Program-made: the position numbers and the translations under genes | Shown here: positions 16,105 to 26,100 of the stretch, in pieces | Numbering within the stretch: the first letter of the stretch is position 1 | Layout: the number at the start of each line of letters is the position of its first letter | The notes under the pieces: generated by a model | Told to the model about the DNA's origin: nothing | Databases searched by the model: none | The model's input: only the letters and a program-made list of their open reading frames with translations | Assembly: GCA_038203935.1 (NCBI GenBank) | Contig: JBBRDM010000004.1 | Span: 1 to 64,000, forward strand | Source of the DNA: JANXSG01 sp038203935 | Lineage (GTDB): Bacteria > Armatimonadota > Chthonomonadetes > Chthonomonadales > Chthonomonadaceae | DNA length: 64,000 bases | Direction: 5' to 3'

Positions 16105-17970
16105 ATGATCAAAAAATTACTCAAATATTCACAAATTTTTCTACTGATTGCCGGATCTGCCTTACTGCCCAAACTGGCAAATGCCTCGACAGTCGTCGGA
16201 ACGGATGGCGCCGTTGCCATCAACGTCGATTGGGAAGCAAAAAAAAGATCCTCCTGGTTCATAGAATACCAGCGATATGGAACACAGCTAATTGAAAATG
16301 CCATCCAGGTAGAAGATGACAAGGCTATTCGTACTGGAATACTTTGTTTAGATTGGGGATTTGCTAAACAGGGTTCGGATGGAAGTTTTCCAGGAACCGG
16401 AGATCCATTTCATAGCACTTCTCTTTTTGTAGAAAGCGCAGCCAGAGCAGTATATCTTCTAAAGAACTACTCACCATCCACTTATACAAAAGACTCCACT
16501 TACTACAACGGGAAAATCAGCACCTATACGAGCAAATTAAAACTTGCAGGCAAATGGTTCATGGATCCCGCAGTATATGTGCCCGGCAAAAAAAATGATT
16601 CCCCCTACACGCATCGCCGATACATTCTAGCCTCACTCCTCGGACAGATCGGCCAGCTGGTCTCGGATTCAGGAATGGTGACTGCGGCAGCGGCCTATGC
16701 CACAGAGGGTATCTCACTTCAGATGCATAGCGGAACCGAGCAGATTACCTATCCCAATGGGAATGTGGTCACCGTCGATATGAACGGCGTCGATCCGGAA
16801 CTTGGCGGGTTTGATGTGAACTATCAGGATGCGGGACTGCTTTTTGCGCAGCGCTATCTGCCCTATTGTAAAGATTCTACACTGGCAAGTAATCTAAAAC
16901 AGACACTTGCACTCGGCATGAACTGGCTGATAAATCGAACAGATAATGCAGGAAATATCGATATAACGGGAAGTACACGTGTAGGTATTGAAAAGAATCC
17001 GGATGGTACAGTGAAATTGCTGAATACCACGGAAGTTGAACAATGTTTTAATGCCGCAGCAGTCAATCTGAATGACACGCGTTATAAAGTCGCTTATATT
17101 CGTATGACGCAGGGACTTGGTACTGGTTTCAGTCCGGCCATCGCAGCTTCAGGAGCAGCAGGGTCGAACATTCCTTGGGAAAATGGTACTGCCTCCAGCT
17201 GGTCGTTGAGTCAGCAAAAAGCAGGCGCAGATTGGATTTCGAACGGCATTGCGCTTGAAAATGATCCTATGATTCAGGAAGGACTCTTGATATTCAACTG
17301 GGGTTTTTCCAAGCAGTTATCAGATGGTTCTTTCGGCACTACAACTTCGTCATTCCTTGCTACAGCTCAGTTTATGGAAGCGGTCGCTCGTTCCTGCCAG
17401 ATGCTTAATAATTATCATCCGGTTCTGGATACCGCTTCTGAAGGGATCTATAACTCCACTGTCAGCACCTATCTCACGCATTTGGCATCGGCTGCCAGCT
17501 GGATTACCCGCTCGGACATTTCCACGAACGGCATCCGAACCAGTGCGCCATATACATCCCGCTTCTACGCGGTGGCAGCAGCGCTTGCAGAGACGGGATC
17601 ACTTCTGAATAAATCTTCGTTACGCACAGCTGCGGATAAGTACATTACGATTGCTCTGCCAATGCAGTTCACCAGCGGCATCAATCCTGAAAATGGAGTC
17701 TCGGACGTAAATACTCAGGCGCTTGGTCTGCGTTATGCGGAAAGATATTTCAGCAGCGCAACCAACAGCGCGCTGAAGACTACTCTCTCGGTAATGCTTA
17801 CGAAGGGGCTTACCTGGGAAAACCAGTGGGTCGATGCTTCAGGAAATATCAAAGGAACGAGTTCACCAGATCGAGTCTGGCTGTCCGACTGCTTCAACTT
17901 GAGCTACAATATCATAGGAGTAAAGTCTTATTTAATCGTAGTAAACAGACTGAATAACAGTAATAATTAA
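16105..17970 (+). CDS. Secreted two-repeat alpha-helical (toroid-like) protein, family unknown
   Basis: A 621-residue protein with a signal peptide (KYSQIFLLIAGSALLPKLANA). The mature part consists of two homologous halves. Half 1 has INVDWEAKKRSSWFIEYQRY, then LDWGFAKQGSDGSFPGTGDP and FHSTSLFVESAARAVYLLKN, then YTHRRYILASLLG. Half 2 has IPWENGTASSWSLSQQKAGA, then FNWGFSKQLSDGSFGTTTSS and FLATAQFMEAVARSCQMLNN, then YTSRFYAVAAALAETG. The pattern of paired helices separated by Gly/Asp-rich loops suggests an (alpha/alpha)n toroid of the kind used by polysaccharide lyases and glycoside hydrolases. The 338-residue protein at 22134-23150 is a single-copy paralogue of half 1. I do not recognise a named family; enzymatic activity is inference. 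A perfect bidirectional terminator follows. Confidence 0.7.
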   Translation: MIKKLLKYSQIFLLIAGSALLPKLANASTVVGTDGAVAINVDWEAKKRSSWFIEYQRYGTQLIENAIQVEDDKAIRTGILCLDWGFAKQGSDGSFPGTGDPFHSTSLFVESAARAVYLLKNYSPSTYTKDSTYYNGKISTYTSKLKLAGKWFMDPAVYVPGKKNDSPYTHRRYILASLLGQIGQLVSDSGMVTAAAAYATEGISLQMHSGTEQITYPNGNVVTVDMNGVDPELGGFDVNYQDAGLLFAQRYLPYCKDSTLASNLKQTLALGMNWLINRTDNAGNIDITGSTRVGIEKNPDGTVKLLNTTEVEQCFNAAAVNLNDTRYKVAYIRMTQGLGTGFSPAIAASGAAGSNIPWENGTASSWSLSQQKAGADWISNGIALENDPMIQEGLLIFNWGFSKQLSDGSFGTTTSSFLATAQFMEAVARSCQMLNNYHPVLDTASEGIYNSTVSTYLTHLASAASWITRSDISTNGIRTSAPYTSRFYAVAAALAETGSLLNKSSLRTAADKYITIALPMQFTSGINPENGVSDVNTQALGLRYAERYFSSATNSALKTTLSVMLTKGLTWENQWVDASGNIKGTSSPDRVWLSDCFNLSYNIIGVKSYLIVVNRLNNSNN

Positions 17971-18063
17971 AAAATCCTAACATCAGCTGATAAACAGAAA
18001 CAATTAGAATTCTATCTAGTTCTGAATAATTGTAATCATTAGGAATACGATACAGCACTTATT

Positions 18064-18095
18064 AAAACGGCCTGCGCCTCTGCGCAGGCCGTTTT
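18064..18095. terminator. Bidirectional terminator
   Basis: A perfect 14-bp stem, AAAACGGCCTGCGC with GCGCAGGCCGTTTT, and a CTCT tetraloop. It lies between two convergent genes and has T runs on both strands, so it can stop transcription from both sides. Confidence 0.92.
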
Positions 18096-18112
18096 ATTTC
18101 TCTTATTTCGAA

Positions 18113-21043
18113 CTATGGCGACACGGTAAGCGGTGTCGTCGTCGCCCGGTCTGGAGTGGAAGCCGTCATGTTAGCAGTTACCCCGAAGGTAACTACCTTA
18201 GCCGCAACGGTTACTTTAATACTTTTCAATCCTTCGGGTACCAGAATTTGAGTGACAGTTGTGTTCACAGCATCTGGATTATCGGAAATCAAAGTAACCA
18301 ACTGACCTCCAGGCCCTGCTGCACCATCAAGATAGATAGTGCCACTGGTTGTCTTGGCAGACTTCAGCGGGTTAACGCTGAATTTGTAGCCGCTTGCTCC
18401 TGGAGGACGCACGGTCATCGGCCTGTTCTGAGTAACACCGTTGTATACTGCATGAATTGTTGGTGTCATGCGTGCACTCACTGGCGAGGTAGTGTAGGTA
18501 AATGTAGCCTGCGTTGCTCCCGCTGGAACGGTCACGCTCGATGGAACCTGTAAGGTAGAAGGGTCTGTGCAGTCCAGGCTGACAACACAGGCGACAGGAG
18601 AAGGAAAATCGAAGGTAACCGTACCGGTACCAGAATTCCCACCCACCATCACGGTGCCGCTCACTTTAACTCCTGTAAGCCTGTTGCCTGCGTAAAGCTG
18701 AGTTTTTGGCACGATCTGTTTGGCAATACCGGGTGCAGACCAGAACAGCTCACATTCGGCGTAGCGGGAAGTTTGATAGAAATCGATCTGTATTTTCACC
18801 AGCTGTCCGGCGTTCAAGCTGATCTGAGCATTATCTTCGGCTTCCCTGTGCGTCGACCAATTGTTTATCACCTGCTGATCGTTCAGCCACACTCTGATTC
18901 CATCATCTGAATACGTGGTGAAGGTATAGTTCCCCGACGATCTTGCCTGCACATATCCTGTCCATCTTGCCGAGAAATTGATAGGAGGTATATTTGGGAT
19001 GGGCGGCGTGCCGATCGGCCAGGCGAAGTTGATAGTCGGATCGATCACGGTAATGGCCGTTCCGTGAAAATTGCTGGAGGGATAGTACATGCCGCGCAGT
19101 CCATTACCAGTGCCCGGCCCCGAATCGATTAAAAAGTTAGCTTCAGTAATGGCGCTTGGCCTGTAGCCGACTAAGAATGCACGAGCACGGAGAGTGCAGC
19201 TAGATGTCAGAGTCAAAGGTCCAGTGTAGAGGCTGGAGGCAAGCGTTGGATCTGTTGAATCCGTAGTGAAATGAACTTCCGAACCTGGTGCATTATTAAT
19301 AATGGTAACCGCTATCGGACTTGAAGAGTTTTTATTATTCGGCGTGATAGTAGGCGCAGGTACCCATAAGCCGAGTCCATAAACAGAAACCATAGTGCGT
19401 GATGGCACATACACTTTGCCATTTGCAACGGTGGGCACCGTAAATTTGGTATAGAGGCCGGCAGCGTCCCTGGATCCTGTAGCTCCCGAGTCGTAGAGTT
19501 CGTTACTCAGGTCCGAGGGTGAGTAAGCACGAAGAAGCGCATTTCGTCCCGATTTCTCAATTCCCCAGATAATTGCACTCGCCGGCACATCCGCTGCAGT
19601 GTTGTCGGCAGAGATGCTTGGCGTTACTCCCGGCCAGACAGACGGAGTGGTTGTTTGCGAAATCGGATTTGGGGAGAGACTTGCTCCGTAGAGGGAGAAA
19701 CCCATTAATGTGGGAGCGCTGGCATCGACCCAGGTGACCGAAGCGCCGCCGATATAGATCTGGTTGTTGAAATATCCGGGGCAGCTATAGAGAGAGGCCG
19801 GGCTGAAGTTTGCTACCACATTATCTTGTACCGGATTGAACCCGGTCAGGTTATCTCGGTCAAGAATATAAGAATAGCCAGCTTTGCCGCCAGTTACGAG
19901 CAGATGCGGATGATCGGTACTTCCGGTTTCATCAGGAAGCAGGCATATTCCGCCCGAACCGAGATCCTGATCTAAAATATCAAAAGTGTGCTGATTAAAA
20001 GGAGTAAAGTTCTGAATAAGATTCAGGCCGCCGTTATCCAGATTAAATTTAAGAACGCTGTCGCCGTAATCGATTCCACCTTGATCTGCGGAAAAGGTGC
20101 CATCTGCAGTAGAGACATACAGGTTTCCATTTTGATCGATTGCTGGAGGAGTTCCATCCATCCAGATACCGCCGCCTTCTCCATTCGGAGTAACGCAAAA
20201 GACAGCCTGCTGATTGAGAGTAGCCGCATCGTAGCGCATCAACCAGCCATGATAGACTCCGTTATCTCCGTGTGAGCCCAGACAAATATAGATCGACCCA
20301 TTATAAAGTCGTAAACCCGATCGGTTCATCTGCCACTGCGGCTGCATCGTAACCATACTGCCATCAGTCCCGGTGCCAATGCCCGGAACTTTTCCAGTAA
20401 TTTGTACCGGGCCGTTCAGCATCTCAGCGCCTGTCGTTACATCCAGAGCATGCAGTTTGAGAATATAGTTCGTGACCCCGAGCAGCACCTCTTTTGTGGC
20501 CGCAACCACATAGAGCAGTTTTGCATCCGGATCGATCACGGGTGTCCCAATAATTCCGATTTCAGGCTGCACATCGTCGCTGTTCACATCACCAAACGGA
20601 ATCGTAGAAACACCGATATTCGACAATGAGAAATTGGTTTTCCAAAGCGGATTGGCGTTTTCACCACTGTTATCATCTGCATCGAAGGCATAAACCGAGT
20701 TGTGGGCTGTGACTACGTAGAGTACATTGTGTACCCCTTCATTTGGTATCGTAACATTCGTAAGAATGAGCGGCTGAGCGTAGACGACGCCATCCACATT
20801 GTAGCTGAATAATTTCCCAAAAGTGTTTATCGAAACGTTGCTCGGTTTAAGGCTGGTTTCGGTGAGATTCTGCCCGGTATTAAATAGATCATTATGGCGG
20901 GAGAGTACATTGGTCTGAGCGGCTGCTCGATTATCAATGGACTGAAACATGAGCGCAGCGCAGATTAAGATGAGCAAACGTATAAAGCGTTCGTTAAAAT
21001 TATTACGTCTGGCCGCTCTATGAAATTGGTGTAAAGATAACAA
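18113..21043 (-). CDS. Secreted multidomain protein: propeller-like domain, chitobiase C-like domain, PA14, Ig-like
   Basis: A protein of about 976 residues. A signal sequence (FIRLLILICAALMFQSIDNRAAAQ) precedes about 520 residues of PQQ/pyrrolo-quinoline-like beta-propeller starting VLSRHNDLFNTGQNLTE. Next comes a CHB_HEX_C-like module (PGSEVHFTTDSTDPT...YTGPLTL...LRARAF), then a PA14 domain (GLRGMYYPSSNFHGTA...YTFTTYSDDGIRVWLNDQQV...ECELFWSAPG). Two Ig/Calx-beta-like modules end the protein. PA14 and chitobiase modules bind or act on carbohydrates, so a cell-surface or secreted glycan-interacting role is likely. The frame is open to 21196, but AAGGAG at 21056-21051 lies 7 bases before a TTG at 21043, which places the signal peptide correctly. 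No anchor is visible. Confidence 0.8.
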   Translation of the reverse strand: MLSLHQFHRAARRNNFNERFIRLLILICAALMFQSIDNRAAAQTNVLSRHNDLFNTGQNLTETSLKPSNVSINTFGKLFSYNVDGVVYAQPLILTNVTIPNEGVHNVLYVVTAHNSVYAFDADDNSGENANPLWKTNFSLSNIGVSTIPFGDVNSDDVQPEIGIIGTPVIDPDAKLLYVVAATKEVLLGVTNYILKLHALDVTTGAEMLNGPVQITGKVPGIGTGTDGSMVTMQPQWQMNRSGLRLYNGSIYICLGSHGDNGVYHGWLMRYDAATLNQQAVFCVTPNGEGGGIWMDGTPPAIDQNGNLYVSTADGTFSADQGGIDYGDSVLKFNLDNGGLNLIQNFTPFNQHTFDILDQDLGSGGICLLPDETGSTDHPHLLVTGGKAGYSYILDRDNLTGFNPVQDNVVANFSPASLYSCPGYFNNQIYIGGASVTWVDASAPTLMGFSLYGASLSPNPISQTTTPSVWPGVTPSISADNTAADVPASAIIWGIEKSGRNALLRAYSPSDLSNELYDSGATGSRDAAGLYTKFTVPTVANGKVYVPSRTMVSVYGLGLWVPAPTITPNNKNSSSPIAVTIINNAPGSEVHFTTDSTDPTLASSLYTGPLTLTSSCTLRARAFLVGYRPSAITEANFLIDSGPGTGNGLRGMYYPSSNFHGTAITVIDPTINFAWPIGTPPIPNIPPINFSARWTGYVQARSSGNYTFTTYSDDGIRVWLNDQQVINNWSTHREAEDNAQISLNAGQLVKIQIDFYQTSRYAECELFWSAPGIAKQIVPKTQLYAGNRLTGVKVSGTVMVGGNSGTGTVTFDFPSPVACVVSLDCTDPSTLQVPSSVTVPAGATQATFTYTTSPVSARMTPTIHAVYNGVTQNRPMTVRPPGASGYKFSVNPLKSAKTTSGTIYLDGAAGPGGQLVTLISDNPDAVNTTVTQILVPEGLKSIKVTVAAKVVTFGVTANMTASTPDRATTTPLTVSP

Positions 21044-21202
21044 TATAAATCTCCTTGAAGTACTAAGTGCAGAAAAGAGAACATTCGTGCAGCATGAATT
21101 AATATTCGAGTTCAAATGGTGGTACATCCACCCAACGAAAATAAGATTCCCTGTTGACCAGCACATTCTTGCAGGTCTTTCGGCACCGATATTCACTCTG
21201 CT

Positions 21203-21269
21203 AAAATATATTCCCTCTTCGGCAGCAGCTCTGATCTTCCTAGAACTGTGGCTGAAGAGGGAATATTTT
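21203..21269 (-). terminator. Terminator-like hairpin downstream of the PEP-CTERM gene
   Basis: ATATTCCCTCTTC (left arm) and GAAGAGGGAATAT (right arm) form a 13-bp stem extended by A/T pairs and closing a large imperfect loop. It begins 26 bases after the stop of the PEP-CTERM gene and lies in front of the multidomain gene on the same strand. Confidence 0.6.
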
Positions 21270-21294
21270 AACTTATCAAAGATCGATTGTAAGA

Positions 21295-21957
21295 TTACTT
21301 CTGGCGTCGTCTTCTGATTAACAGGCCGCCTGCGGCGGAGAATCCGGTAACCAGCAGAGCGACTGTACCTGGCTCAGGGACTGAGGTCTGAGGAGTCAGT
21401 TCAATTACATAGTCATTGTAATCAATACCGATGGATGGAGTTAGACCGCTTTTAGAAGTATTTACGAGAGTACGATCTTCAAAACCGATAAAATAGCTGC
21501 CACCCTTTTTGTATATCTGTGTGTGTACTTCACCAGTTGGATTGAGTGCATTCGATGGATTCAGCGCTGGATCCGAATAGAACAGTCCGCCAACTCCGCC
21601 ATGAACTGTGGAGTGCCCAAGTAAGTTGTTGTCGTAAAGATCGTAAGATCCCGCTGGAACAAGCTCGGGTTTAACAACTCCGGTTGGTTCCGCGCCTACA
21701 AACAGAGGAATGTAGGTGTTTGAAGATACGTCGTAGAGACCAACAGATTCTACTGCTTCATCTGCCGCAAAACTGGCGATTTTGGTAGCTGTGAACACAT
21801 TGAGGTTCAGTGATGTCGCCGATATTTGATCTCCTGCCGTCACTCCATAAGCGCTTAAGATGGACAGCAGTGTTGGCTCTGCCGCTTTTGCTGTATTTCC
21901 ACCGAAGAGTACTGCTGCTCCGATTCCAATTGTTAAAATACTTCCTGCAAATTTCAT
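21295..21957 (-). CDS. PEP-CTERM sorting-domain protein
   Basis: A 220-residue exported protein with a signal peptide (FAGSILTIGIGAAVLFGGNTAKAA) and a classic PEP-CTERM tail: VPEPGTVALLVTGFSAAGGL followed by the basic RRRRQK. This tail is recognised by exosortase and ties the protein to exopolysaccharide-associated sorting. The mature domain is beta-rich (VESVGLYDVSSNTYIPLFVG; SYDLYDNNLLGHSTVHGG; YIGFEDRTL-like segments) and contains SIGIDYNDYVIELTP, typical of PEP-CTERM proteins that carry a DUF4114-like or related domain. The ATG at 21957 is preceded by GGAAAGGA at 8 bases; an upstream in-frame ATG at 21981 is less likely. No exosortase gene is in the window. Confidence 0.85.
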   Translation of the reverse strand: MKFAGSILTIGIGAAVLFGGNTAKAAEPTLLSILSAYGVTAGDQISATSLNLNVFTATKIASFAADEAVESVGLYDVSSNTYIPLFVGAEPTGVVKPELVPAGSYDLYDNNLLGHSTVHGGVGGLFYSDPALNPSNALNPTGEVHTQIYKKGGSYFIGFEDRTLVNTSKSGLTPSIGIDYNDYVIELTPQTSVPEPGTVALLVTGFSAAGGLLIRRRRQK

Positions 21958-22133
21958 TCGTTCATTTTCCTTTCCGTTCATTTATAATAAATCACATCTA
22001 AAACATATTTGTTGCCCGAAATAAGAATTTACAGTAATACTCCCTGAAATCATAGTTCAAGCTGATACAACAGCACTCTGCTTTGCGATAGGCCTTCCTT
22101 CCATATTGTTTCGCATTATTGTTTCTAGTTGTG

Positions 22134-23150
22134 TCAGATCAGCGACTGTGCGGCGGCAATTTTTTGGGCTGCTTCGTGAAAAGCCCGATCGCCGGTTATC
22201 TCTGCTCCCAGAACAAAAGCTTGTATGATTGACTTATAGTCCGGTTTTTTTATTTTGCCGGTGTGTGCTGCTTCCTTTTCGGTGCGGGTGCTGCCTTCGA
22301 CTTCTAAATTTCCGTTCGCATCTATTTTCGAAAGCTCCCATTTCAAGCCGCGCTCAATCATTGTTTTTAATTTCGATTTTAAAGATTCATCGCTGGTGGA
22401 ATGATAGAATCGCTCAGCCTCCAGAATGCCCAGACATTGATAACTGACGTCATAACCGCCTTTTTCTGGATTCACTCCATCAGACTGCTGCAGCTCGATT
22501 CCTTCCTCAGCGTATGCTTTGCTGGCCTCGAACAGCTCATTATTTCCAGTCAGTTCCGCGGCCGCACCCAGGGCAGAAGCTAAAATGTATCTGCGATGTG
22601 TATATTTTTGATTGTATCTTTTCCCTTTCTGCATGACTTCAGGTAAATTCAGCCACCTGGCTGCTGCAAGTATGCGCGGCGTATAACGCTTAATCTGTCG
22701 TCCGTAGGTATCGGAATCGTACTCTTTCAAAAGCAGAAGGCCTCTTGACGCTCCTTCTACAAAGAGTGATGTACTGTGAAAAGGATCATCTGTTCCGGGA
22801 AAACTGCCATCTCTATCCTGCTTCTTGAATCCCCATTCCAGCGCTTTCAGCCCTTCTTCAATGAGGGTGGAATCGTGTTTAACTACCCCTGCCTGAATAA
22901 GATCTCCACCCGCTTTCTGTGCGTCGATGTACCATTTCTCTCTTTTTCCGTCTTCCCACTCCGTATTGACATTGACGGATCCGCTTTTGGAAACCGATGC
23001 TATTCGCTTTGGTGTGTTATAGATAGCCCGTACAAGGAGTTCATCTTTTACCGCATGAAGCAAATTCGTTTCCACAGCCTGGGCTGCCATTGGAAGGGAA
23101 CTCCCCAGTGCGGAGACATAGAGTGCCAAAGTCCATTTTGTAATACTCAA
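22134..23150 (-). CDS. Secreted alpha-helical (toroid-like) protein, last gene of the glycan-export operon
   Basis: A 338-residue exported protein (signal: WTLALYVSALGSSLPMAAQA). It shares long motifs with the first half of the 16105-17970 protein: NVNTEWEDGKREKWYIDAQK, LEWGFKKQDRDGSFPGTDDP, FHSTSLFVEGASRGLLLLKE and KYTHRRYILASALG. The invariant W-G-F-x-K-Q-x-x-D-G-S-F-P-G-T and the Y-T-H-R-R-Y motif could be part of an active site or sugar-binding groove. As the final gene of a glycan synthesis and export operon it occupies the position where exopolysaccharide systems often carry a periplasmic lyase or hydrolase (AlgL, PelA and BcsZ are examples). It starts with TTG; the next gene upstream ends 22 bases before. 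The activity is inferred from context only. Confidence 0.7.
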   Translation of the reverse strand: MSITKWTLALYVSALGSSLPMAAQAVETNLLHAVKDELLVRAIYNTPKRIASVSKSGSVNVNTEWEDGKREKWYIDAQKAGGDLIQAGVVKHDSTLIEEGLKALEWGFKKQDRDGSFPGTDDPFHSTSLFVEGASRGLLLLKEYDSDTYGRQIKRYTPRILAAARWLNLPEVMQKGKRYNQKYTHRRYILASALGAAAELTGNNELFEASKAYAEEGIELQQSDGVNPEKGGYDVSYQCLGILEAERFYHSTSDESLKSKLKTMIERGLKWELSKIDANGNLEVEGSTRTEKEAAHTGKIKKPDYKSIIQAFVLGAEITGDRAFHEAAQKIAAAQSLI

Positions 23151-23172
23151 TTGCGGCTCACTTTCAATATTG

Positions 23173-26100
23173 CTAAAAATTAAACTTATCGTAACCCATA
23201 TTCCGCATAGGATTTTTATAGTAGTTGCGATCTCGATCCCATAGCATTATTTTGAGTCCGAAAGATTGATTCACTTCTCTAAAATTCTGCAGTACGAACT
23301 GGCTGATGGCCCAGTGTTTACCGGTCGGTATCAGCTGCCAGATGGGCATCACCACCCATAATCGTCTATTCTCAGAAATTATATGTCGAAGTTTATCCAC
23401 GTTGTCGACACCGATGGCCCCCGTATCTCTATTTCTGAGTTTGCCATCCCTCCCGATATAGTAGAAGATCGAAGCGGGATATCTCCACATGTAGTCGCAT
23501 TTCCCCACTTCCACGAGAGCAGTCTGGGGACTATTGAACATCAGTTTATCGCCCGGCTGCATATGGTCTTTAAGAAATTTTGCTACTGCAGTATGATCGA
23601 CGTTTATTTCACGGTCTTCTGTATGCCAGGTGCGTACCGGCCGATAAGCTGCCAGACATATAAATATTATACCCACTGCGCATATCCGCTGCATATAGAG
23701 CGCGACGATATCCCGGCCCGTGTTGATGCGTATGAACTCTGCCACCTTGCGGCCAATATAATCTGCAGCGCAAGCCGCAGTTAATAGAACTATTGGTGTG
23801 CACTGGATGCCATATCTATTCGCTGGACGTGGTGTGAGCAGAGTACTAAAGAATATGGTGACCACGGACATCAGATACAGATATCCCCACCAGGTCCAAC
23901 CTTCAGTTTTGACATCCTGCGATTTGCTGCCACGCCTGAAAAGTCGAATGAAAGCATATGCCAACCCACTGATATAGAGCAGGCCGCTCGGCATCTGCGA
24001 TCTTTCCACGTTCAGCAGCACCATCGACGGCATCAGTTCCAGATAGTCGATATGCAGTCCGAAAAGTGTTACCGTTTCCTGGTCGATATAGGGCAGTGGA
24101 GTTACACACCAGTGCAGGTAGGCATAAAAATCCGCTATCATTACCAAGAGTGCAAAAAGTATGCCAATTATGCATTTTTTGTTGAACCATGCTTTTGTCT
24201 GCCCAGAAACCATTATAGCTATGAGGATAGCAGGCACTGCTGCTATCGCTAATTGATGGCTGAGATAGGCACACGCATAAGCGATGCAGACACCTAATTT
24301 ATACTTAATCTTATCTGGAAAACGGAAACTTCTCCAGAGAAGATAAAAGACGAGCGTAGTAAAAAACGACAATTGCGTATAAAAACGAGCCTCACGAGCA
24401 TAGTAGATCAGAAATGGAGAAAGCCCTACCAAAGCTGCGGCAGCCAGTCCAGCGCTTCTGCTTTTGACATCTTTTCCGAAGAAATAGATCAGAATAATCG
24501 TTCCAACTTGCCAGAACACAGATAAAAACCGCATATATACTGGACTGGTAGATTCCCCTCCGATAAACATCACCAGCGCTAAAAGATAGTGATACAGCGC
24601 GCTCCGTGTATAGATTACATTAGGTATTTCATAGACTGGCACTCCATGATGCAGGATTCCCTTGGCCGCTAGAATGGATATATACTCATCGGGAATGTAT
24701 CCCAATTTCGAAATACCGTGAAAATAGTAGACGGTAGAAACAAGTGATACTATTCCAAGCGCGATTCCGAAAACATATTTCTGCAGAAAACCAGAGTGGC
24801 TGCGAGCCGTCGCGACAGCATACAGCTGATCGAATCGATAGACAAGCTGCGTACGCATATCTGGATTCCAGGTGCCCTGCTGCCATTTCTTTCGCGACAA
24901 CAGCGGAGCAAATGGAATGGCCACGTAGCAGAAACCAGCGAGTTCCAGCACATGGGCGCTGAATTTGGAACCGATTAGAAACGAGCTTTGCGGCGATCCG
25001 TTAAATACCGTTTGCAGAAGCCAGGCACAAACCATGATCACGGCAGTAGGAATGCAGAGCGCTCCCATGCCCTCCAGGTTTGAACGGTATTTATAAATAT
25101 TGAGTCGCCGGAGCAGGTTTACAAATAGATAACTTACGATAATAAGTATTACGAAAAGACAGACATCAAAAATTACCGTGGTACGATAGGTCTCCAGGCC
25201 GGGGTCAATACGGCCGCGAAGCCTCATCTGTGTCAAGGCATTGTTTTTTAATCCGGGTTCAGAAATAACAGCAGCCAGCTGAGGCGCCAGGCCTAACTGA
25301 ACAGGCTGGGCCAGCCAGCTGCTGTCCGAATGAATTTCAAGCTGATGCTTATCATAATTCAGACTGCTGTCCAGCGAAAAAGCAAAAGGAGAACTCGGGC
25401 CGAGCGTCTGTGTTTTATGCAGCACCACCTCAAGCTCGTTATCACCGACCTTAAAAAGATTTTTGAGCAGATACATATCACGCATCAATGAACCATTCGT
25501 GACCGGATATTTAAACCCGTATCCCTGAGTTCGAAAAAGCGCATCATATACATTTCTGTTCCCCAGCAGTGTGTGGCGGTAACGATTCACCATACTATTA
25601 CTGGCTATCAGCCTCTTATTCAGAAAGATGTCGTATGAATTTACCGCTGCAATCCTCAGCCATCCATCGCCCGTTATTCCCGGCAAATTCACCTTTTTGG
25701 TGAAACGTACATCGGATACGCCAGCGGGAGCATTATACGCTATGAAATCCCCATCCAGAGGTTTTTCCAATATGTCCGTCATTCCATCTACCGGAATATT
25801 TACCTGTTCCTTAGTGGTCGCAGCATTCGACCAGCCATCATCGATGAACTTTGTCGAAACCCACGGTACTCTTGCAACATCGTCGTAAAAAGGCGCAGCC
25901 TTCCAGTTCGCATCGGAGACGAAATCGGTTTTTTTGGTAGCTATTATACTTCCTTGAACAGCTAACTTCGGCTGCCCAGAATCGGACTGAACCAGGATCG
26001 TGACCACATTCGAACCCGGTTTCAAGAACCTGCCGATTTCAAATATACGCGCCCTCGGCGCGAATCTCTTATAGCCTAACGCGGTGTAGAGTGTGTGGGA

